Source of the DNA: Actinomycetota bacterium
GTDB taxonomy: Bacteria; Actinomycetota; Humimicrobiia; Humimicrobiales; Humimicrobiaceae
Direction of reading: 5' to 3'
Length of the DNA stretch: 21,005 bases
NCBI GenBank assembly: GCA_004376325.1
Contig: SOKC01000046.1
Span: 1-21,005 of the forward strand
Shown: positions 17,575 through 21,005 of the stretch, piece by piece
How the letters are laid out: the number at the start of each line of letters is the position of its first letter
Numbering within the stretch: the stretch's first letter is position 1
The notes under the pieces: generated by a model
What the model was told of the DNA's origin: nothing
The model's database searches: none
What the model saw: the letters and a program-made list of their open reading frames with translations, nothing else
Translations under genes and position numbers: made by a program

Positions 17575-19077
17575 TCAAATTATTATCTTAAAAGGTTCGA
17601 GTCCTAATCGGGGAGCCAAGTTTGATTTACTGCCATTTTTAAGGTAATTTTGGGCTCGGATAAGGCTTAAAATGGGGCTAATCTTAGCGGTTCGAAATTC
17701 ATTATTTTCAAGATATATACCTTCCGGAAATAGTAGTTCCTGAAACTGTCTTTTTTTAGATGTATCTAGATTTTGCCATAAGCTTGATAGATTAAATACA
17801 AAATTTTTTCCATATTCAATTAATTGATCTACATTTAATAATCCATTTTCATAATCACTTAACTCAATTTTTTTAGATATCATCTCAGTTTCAATTTCAT
17901 TTAATTTATTGTGGTATGTATCTTTAGAAAATGTTCCATCAATTACAAGTTCTTCAACTCTTGTTTTTTTAGCTTCAAGTAATGTTATTTCTTTTTTGAT
18001 ATTGGAAATTATATTTTTATTATCTGCCTGCTTACTTTCTAGTAATGCTTTTGTATCATTAAATATTTTATCTATTACATCTTTTTTCATCTCAAAAGAT
18101 TTTAAATAAAGGGTAAATAAATAGTCTGCATAATCCTTTCTAATGGGCTTGTAGATACAACCTTTAGTTATGCAATGATAATAAGGGTATCTCTTATGTC
18201 TTCCCTTAGAATAGCTACCTGTTAAGTTCTTGTTGCAATATGGGCATTTTAGAAATCTCTTTAGTGGAAATTCATTCTGGTATTTTACATTATATGTTTT
18301 AATAGCTTTAGGATTTAATAATCCCTGTGCCTTATAAAAAGTAACATCATCAATTAATGGTTCATGTATTCCATTTACAGGTTCATCAAAAAATTTAGTT
18401 TTTATTTTTCCTATATAAATAGGATTTTTTAAAATATTATTAATCTTTTGTTTATAAAAATTTATGCCGGAATTTAAAAGTTCTTGGCTTATTTCATATT
18501 GTTTTTTACCATTTACAAAATCTTTAAATATCTTTTTAACAATGTATGAATCTTTAGATGGTATGATATAAGATTTTTGAGTGTCAAATTTAAAAGAATA
18601 ACCAAATGGAGCTTGCCAAACCCATCTTCCTTCTTTTACTGCCTGCCTCATTCCCATTACTGTTCTTTCAGACCTTATGTCATTATCCAGCTGTGCAATA
18701 GAAGAAAATAGTGTTGCTGTAAAAGTTCCAAAAGGTGAATCATCAAATGGCTCTGTAACAGATTTTAAATCGATATTTAATTTTTTTAGCATTAATCTAA
18801 TTGTTAGGCTGTCGTAAATGTCTCTGGATAACCTGTCAATTTTATAGATGATTAGGGCGTCAATCTTATTTTTGTTTGTCCTGATGTATGCCAGCATGCT
18901 TTTAAGCTCAGTTCTATTTGTAGTCTTAGCACTTTCTCCTTTTTCAGTAAATACTTTTAAAACGTCATAACTGTTTCTTTTAGCATAATCAATACAAAGT
19001 TGTTCTTGTGCTTTAAGACTATACCCAAACTCTGCCTGTTCAGTTGTTGAAACTCTAATGTAGATTATCGATTTCAT
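17575..19077 (-). CDS. Large serine recombinase (site-specific integrase)
   Basis: Catalyses integration and excision of the element. The N-terminal resolvase domain has YIRVSTTEQ with nucleophile S10 and YKIDRLSRD with R82 and R85. A recombinase domain follows at about 155-260. The zinc ribbon uses C278, C281, C302 and C307. A long coiled coil at about 330-410 is followed by the C-terminal segment FRTAKISPI. The 500-residue size is normal. The ATG has GGAG seven bases upstream and overlaps the repressor gene by 23 bases. The last residues L486-P494 (LAPRLGLEP) are the antisense reading of the tRNA-like core at 17594-17618, and the stop lies beyond it, so the C-terminus is set by the attachment junction. 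Confidence 0.94.
   Translation of the reverse strand: MKSIIYIRVSTTEQAEFGYSLKAQEQLCIDYAKRNSYDVLKVFTEKGESAKTTNRTELKSMLAYIRTNKNKIDALIIYKIDRLSRDIYDSLTIRLMLKKLNIDLKSVTEPFDDSPFGTFTATLFSSIAQLDNDIRSERTVMGMRQAVKEGRWVWQAPFGYSFKFDTQKSYIIPSKDSYIVKKIFKDFVNGKKQYEISQELLNSGINFYKQKINNILKNPIYIGKIKTKFFDEPVNGIHEPLIDDVTFYKAQGLLNPKAIKTYNVKYQNEFPLKRFLKCPYCNKNLTGSYSKGRHKRYPYYHCITKGCIYKPIRKDYADYLFTLYLKSFEMKKDVIDKIFNDTKALLESKQADNKNIISNIKKEITLLEAKKTRVEELVIDGTFSKDTYHNKLNEIETEMISKKIELSDYENGLLNVDQLIEYGKNFVFNLSSLWQNLDTSKKRQFQELLFPEGIYLENNEFRTAKISPILSLIRAQNYLKNGSKSNLAPRLGLEPFKIII
17594..17618 (+). repeat. tRNA 3'-end-like fragment (Asn-type), probable attachment-site core
   Basis: The segment reads GGTTCGAGTCC (T-loop) and ends CGGGGAGCCA with encoded CCA. 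It closely resembles the 3' end of bacterial tRNA-Asn of the type whose 5' end is TCCCCGA. The 5' two thirds of a tRNA are missing: the 52 bases between the etfA stop and the fragment contain no TCCCCGA and no anticodon arm, and the T-stem pairs only partly. It therefore cannot be a working tRNA. It lies inside the recombinase reading frame, as expected for an element whose integrase gene runs into its tRNA-derived attachment site. Confidence 0.7.
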
Positions 19078-19471
19078 TCATATCTCCAAATTTAGCAAAT
19101 TCAATTTGTGTCATTTTTTTATTTATCTCATCATGAATGAGCTTAACGTCTTCCTCTGAATACATTTTCTTAACAAATTCTTTATAATCTTTTAAAAAAT
19201 CATGTGCAAATTTTGGGAGAGCTGTAACATCATATTTTTCACGAATGAGCTTGAATTTAATATCTTCTTCAACAAAAGCCTCTATAGGTTCTTCTAAGAA
19301 TTCTGCAATTTTAGATAATTCAAAATAAGATACTTTTCTTTTTCCTAATTCTATTCTTGAAATTGCTTGTTTTGTTAAACCTAGAGCTTTTGCTAAGTCA
19401 TCTTGGGAGTGATTTTTAAGAACTCTAAATTGTCGTATTTTTTCACTAATAAAAGAATCTTTATTTTCCAT
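19055..19471 (-). CDS. XRE-family transcriptional repressor
   Basis: Helix-turn-helix regulator of the Cro/CI type. Residues about 9-68 form the HTH: IRQFRVLKNHSQDDLAKALG, then LTKQAISRIELGKRKVS as the recognition helix region, and a closing helix. The remaining 70 residues are charged and of unknown function. The ATG follows a very strong AGGAGG ribosome site. The 3' end overlaps the recombinase start by 23 bases, so repressor and integrase form one operon. It is divergent from the replication genes across a 130-base spacer with operator-like repeats, which suggests it controls both integration and replication of the element. Confidence 0.9.
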   Translation of the reverse strand: MENKDSFISEKIRQFRVLKNHSQDDLAKALGLTKQAISRIELGKRKVSYFELSKIAEFLEEPIEAFVEEDIKFKLIREKYDVTALPKFAHDFLKDYKEFVKKMYSEEDVKLIHDEINKKMTQIEFAKFGDMNEIDNLH

Positions 19472-19521
19472 AATTTCCTCCTAGTTTTTATTAAATAGGA
19501 TTTTATAACGTATGTAAAAAA

Positions 19522-19545
19522 ATTGCAATATATGATTGACAATAT
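19522..19545. promoter_or_regulatory. Paired operator-like repeats in the repressor/rep spacer
   Basis: ATTGCAATAT (19522-19531) and ATTGACAATAT (19535-19545) are near-identical tandem copies, and each is itself an inverted ATTG/CAAT. The second copy covers the -35 of the rightward promoter. This layout is typical of phage-type repressor operators, and the XRE gene beside it is the obvious candidate binder. On the minus strand a TTGCAA/TATAAA pair with 15-base spacing, overlapping the first copy, may drive the repressor itself. Confidence 0.5.
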
Positions 19546-19564
19546 GTTTATTAGGTTATATATT
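19536..19564 (+). promoter_or_regulatory. Sigma-A-type promoter driving the replication genes
   Basis: A perfect -35 TTGACA at 19536-19541 is followed after exactly 17 bases by TATATT at 19559-19564 (five of six to TATAAT). Transcription would begin near 19571, about 30 bases before the 63-residue ORF and upstream of rep. It is the clearest promoter in the window. Confidence 0.7.
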
Positions 19565-19601
19565 AATAAAAATTAATATTATGTAATAATTTTAAGACAA
19601 G

Positions 19602-19793
19602 ATGATGACTAAACAAGAAGAAATTCAAATAGCTGTAAATAAATTTATTGAGATTATTTATGAGCAGTATTTAAAAGATTTAAAGTCCGGAAATATATCT
19701 AATAATCATTTAGAGTCATATGGAAAAATTTGTAAAAAAAGGGATTTTATAAATGGATATAAAAATCCAACTCTTTTTAAATTTAGCAAGTAG
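19602..19793 (+). CDS. Small protein of unknown function (63 aa) upstream of rep
   Basis: Not recognised. The 63-residue product is mainly polar and helical by composition (KQEEIQIAVNKFIEIIYEQY, then a Lys-rich C-terminus), without membrane segment or Cys pattern. It begins with two successive ATG codons (19602 and 19605), and the ribosome site is weak (AAGACAAG). It is the first gene behind the TTGACA/TATATT promoter and lies just ahead of the putative replication origin and rep, so a role in copy control or replication is possible but not shown. Confidence 0.55.
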   Translation: MMTKQEEIQIAVNKFIEIIYEQYLKDLKSGNISNNHLESYGKICKKRDFINGYKNPTLFKFSK

Positions 19794-19799
19794 GCACAA

Positions 19800-19857
19800 G
19801 GGGTTCCCTAACAAGGGCGGTGACCTTTTAAGGTGGGTTCCCTTGTTAGGGGTCCCC
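19800..19857. repeat. Long nested inverted repeat upstream of rep, candidate rolling-circle origin
   Basis: Left arm 19800-19817 and right arm 19840-19857 contain a perfect 12-base inverted repeat (CCCTAACAAGGG / CCCTTGTTAGGG) that extends to 18 bases with two mismatches. Between them ACCTT (19823-19827) and AAGGT (19830-19834) form a smaller hairpin. GGGTTCCCT is also directly repeated at 19801 and 19835. The GC-rich cruciform stands out in AT-rich DNA and lies immediately before an HUH Rep gene, where double-strand origins and nick sites of rolling-circle replicons are often found. An oriT or a strong attenuator are alternatives. Confidence 0.6.
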
Positions 19858-19880
19858 CGGGACTAGCGGAGGTTAAATAA

Positions 19881-20705
19881 GTGAACGGGCATTATTTATA
19901 TGACAGAAAAAGGTCTTCCTCTTTTAACTTGATTGTAGGTATACATAAGGCGAAAACCCCACATCTATCCGGTCCGAAGTGTTATCAAATAAAGATGTTT
20001 AAACTGGGTGATATTTATGAGATTTATAAATATGAGCTTCCGGTATATGCAGGGTATCATAAGTTTAAAAATATGAATAAAAAAAATACTAATGAAAAAA
20101 CAAAAAAAGAAAACAGAAAAAAAGTTGTAACTAGAATTAGAAATAATATCAGAAGACTTGCAATAGCAAATTTTAATGAGTATTCAAGGTTTTTTACTGC
20201 GACATTTAAAGATAATATTACTGGTATGGATTATGCAAATAATGAATTTAAAAAATTCATTAAAAGGATTAAATACAAATATAGAGATTTTAAATATCTT
20301 GCAGTTGTAGAGTTTCAGAAAAGGGGAGCAATTCATTATCATATGCTCTCAGATTTTGATTATATTGAACATTCTGAACTAGAAAAAATATGGGGTAATG
20401 GCTTTGTATGGATTAAGGATTTACTTACAGGTAAAAAAGGAAAGCCTGTTGATAATGTCGGGGCTTACATAGTAAAGTATATGAATAAAAAAAATATAGA
20501 TAAAAGGCTTATGGGTAAAAAGGCATATTTTACTTCAAGAAATTTAGCCCGCCCTGAAATTGCCTATGAGAATATAGGACTAAATGAATGTTTTGAAAAG
20601 TATGATTTAAGTAAAAACAATATGGTTTTTAATAATAGATTTATGAGTAAAGAAAATGGCGTAGTGGATTATTTTGAGTTTAATAAGAAAAGAGAATTAC
20701 TTTAA
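19881..20705 (+). CDS. HUH-superfamily rolling-circle replication initiator (Rep)
   Basis: Predicted to nick one strand at the origin and start rolling-circle replication. Motif 1 is FFTATF at 104-109. The HUH motif is H152-Y153-H154 in EFQKRGAIHYHML. Motif 3 is YIVKY at 196-200, offering Y196 or Y200 as the nicking tyrosine. YFTSRNLARP at 217-226 is also typical of such phage and plasmid Reps. No helicase domain is present, so a host helicase would be needed. The start is GTG at 19881, with GGAGG eight bases upstream. The 274-residue length suits a stand-alone endonuclease. The long inverted repeat just upstream is the likely target. The N-terminal 100 residues are basic and less conserved. 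Confidence 0.87.
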   Translation: MNGHYLYDRKRSSSFNLIVGIHKAKTPHLSGPKCYQIKMFKLGDIYEIYKYELPVYAGYHKFKNMNKKNTNEKTKKENRKKVVTRIRNNIRRLAIANFNEYSRFFTATFKDNITGMDYANNEFKKFIKRIKYKYRDFKYLAVVEFQKRGAIHYHMLSDFDYIEHSELEKIWGNGFVWIKDLLTGKKGKPVDNVGAYIVKYMNKKNIDKRLMGKKAYFTSRNLARPEIAYENIGLNECFEKYDLSKNNMVFNNRFMSKENGVVDYFEFNKKRELL

Positions 20706-20711
20706 ATTATT

Positions 20712-20734
20712 TGTTATTTTAATTTTCAATAACA
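20712..20734 (+). repeat. AT-rich hairpin just after rep
   Basis: TGTTATT (20712-20718) and AATAACA (20728-20734) form a perfect 7-base inverted repeat with a 9-base loop, starting 7 bases past the rep stop codon. It could be a weak terminator, but the stem lacks GC pairs and no T-run follows. Confidence 0.3.
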
Positions 20735-20796
20735 TCCAATATAGACAGATAGTTATCATATTATTAGACTTAAAAATCTTTATTAATTAATAGTAA

Positions 20797-20814
20797 TCTT
20801 AATTAATATTAAGA
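20797..20814. repeat. Inverted repeat in the spacer after rep
   Basis: TCTTAAT and ATTAAGA form a perfect 7-base inverted repeat with a TAAT loop. It lies about 60 bases before the next small ORF. AATCTT and TTAATTAATA are also partly repeated from about 20776. An operator or a minor structural signal are both possible. The rest of the 170-base spacer is AT-rich, with no convincing promoter. Confidence 0.3.
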
Positions 20815-20875
20815 AATAAAATTTTATGATAAAATTACAAAAGTTTAATTAAATAAGAGAAATGGAGTAATTATA

Positions 20876-20995
20876 ATGTCAAAAGAACTATGTGAAAAAT
20901 TAATAAAAGAAACAGAACTAATTTATGAAATAATAAAAAACAATATCTTTTGGGGTGAACCCCTACAGTTAGACACGATACTAACTAAAAGATAG
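20876..20995 (+). CDS. Very short ORF (39 aa) with good ribosome site, function unknown
   Basis: ATG at 20876 is preceded by GGAG eight bases upstream (20864-20867). The frame runs 39 codons to TAG at 20993-20995. The product starts MSKELCEKLIKETELIYEI and is predicted helical, without membrane segment. No family recognised. The ribosome site and codon style resemble the 63-residue ORF upstream of rep, so it may be a real small gene of the element, but chance cannot be excluded at this length. Its 3' half contains two small inverted repeats. Confidence 0.45.
   Translation: MSKELCEKLIKETELIYEIIKNNIFWGEPLQLDTILTKR
20952..20986. repeat. Two adjacent small inverted repeats at the window end
   Basis: GGGGT (20952-20956) and ACCCC (20959-20963) pair across a 2-base loop. 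Three bases on, AGTTAG (20967-20972) and CTAACT (20981-20986) pair across 8 bases. They lie inside the 39-residue ORF. Tandem hairpins like these can be recombination or replication signals, or part of an RNA leader for whatever follows beyond the window. Confidence 0.35.
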
Positions 20996-21005
20996 AATAG
21001 CTGAT

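Larger units (their letters stand above)
17575..21005. mobile_element. Integrated element with large serine recombinase and HUH Rep (left end and body; right end outside window)
   Basis: Right of etfA the gene style changes: base composition becomes visibly more AT-rich, and the genes are a serine integrase, a phage-type repressor, an HUH replication protein and small unknown ORFs. A tRNA 3'-end-like sequence sits at the junction. Together this is an integrative element that probably replicates by rolling circle. It could be an integrated plasmid, a phage or satellite, or an integrative conjugative element; no structural, relaxase or cargo genes are visible before the window ends. The left boundary is set by the tRNA-like core at 17594-17618 and may differ by some tens of bases. 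Confidence 0.75.

Noticed and set aside
17542..17618. Complete tRNA-Asn gene downstream of etfA
   Set aside because: The 5' acceptor strand, D-arm and anticodon arm are absent and the T-stem pairs only partly; GGTTAGCTCA at about 17568 only superficially resembles a D-arm.
17575..21005. Filamentous phage (inovirus) prophage
   Set aside because: The HUH Rep would fit, but no coat protein with a membrane segment and no Zot-like ATPase is visible in the window.
1..21005. CRISPR array, rRNA genes or insertion sequences
   Set aside because: No regularly spaced repeats, rRNA-like segments or transposase genes with terminal repeats were seen.

Overview
The window looks like chromosomal DNA of an AT-rich, probably anaerobic, Gram-positive-type bacterium, with a small integrated mobile element at its right end. 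The gene string clpC-disA-ispD-ispF-gltX-cysE-cysS-rae1 follows the order known from Bacillota (and partly some Actinomycetota), and DisA points the same way. The exact lineage cannot be fixed from the sequence; an uncultured low-GC Bacillota-like or deep-branching actinobacterial group is plausible. radA (between clpC and disA in Bacillus) and mrnC/rlmB (between cysS and rae1) are absent.

Region 1 (1-10160, + strand) is a closely packed housekeeping run: the ClpC unfoldase, the c-di-AMP synthase DisA, two MEP isoprenoid enzymes (IspD, IspF), glutamyl-tRNA synthetase, serine acetyltransferase, cysteinyl-tRNA synthetase, a Rae1/YacP-type NYN ribonuclease and a predicted lipoprotein nuclease (SNase fold plus lamin-tail domain). 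CysE and CysS connect cysteine supply to its use in translation.

Region 2 (10245-14078, - strand) is a tightly coupled biotin operon transcribed bioY, then a carboxyltransferase-like/BCCP fusion, then accC. BioY imports biotin, the fusion carries the biotinyl-lysine domain, and AccC would carboxylate it. The fusion is the strangest gene here. Its N-terminal two thirds align along their length with oxaloacetate-decarboxylase/pyruvate-carboxylase carboxyltransferases, but the two metal-binding histidines and the substrate arginine are replaced, and its C-terminus is an AccB-type BCCP.

Region 3 (14287-17541, + strand, divergent from region 2) encodes an acyl-CoA dehydrogenase and both electron-transfer flavoprotein subunits. 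EtfA carries an N-terminal two-[4Fe-4S] ferredoxin domain, as in some electron-bifurcating anaerobic systems. The 208-base divergent spacer holds a nested inverted repeat.

Region 4 (about 17575-21005) is visibly more AT-rich and mobile: a large serine recombinase whose C-terminus reads antisense through a tRNA-Asn-like 3' end, an overlapping XRE repressor, a divergent promoter with paired operator-like repeats, a 63-residue unknown protein, a long nested inverted repeat (candidate rolling-circle origin), an HUH-type Rep protein and a 39-residue ORF. The element runs off the right edge, so its other end and cargo are not visible.
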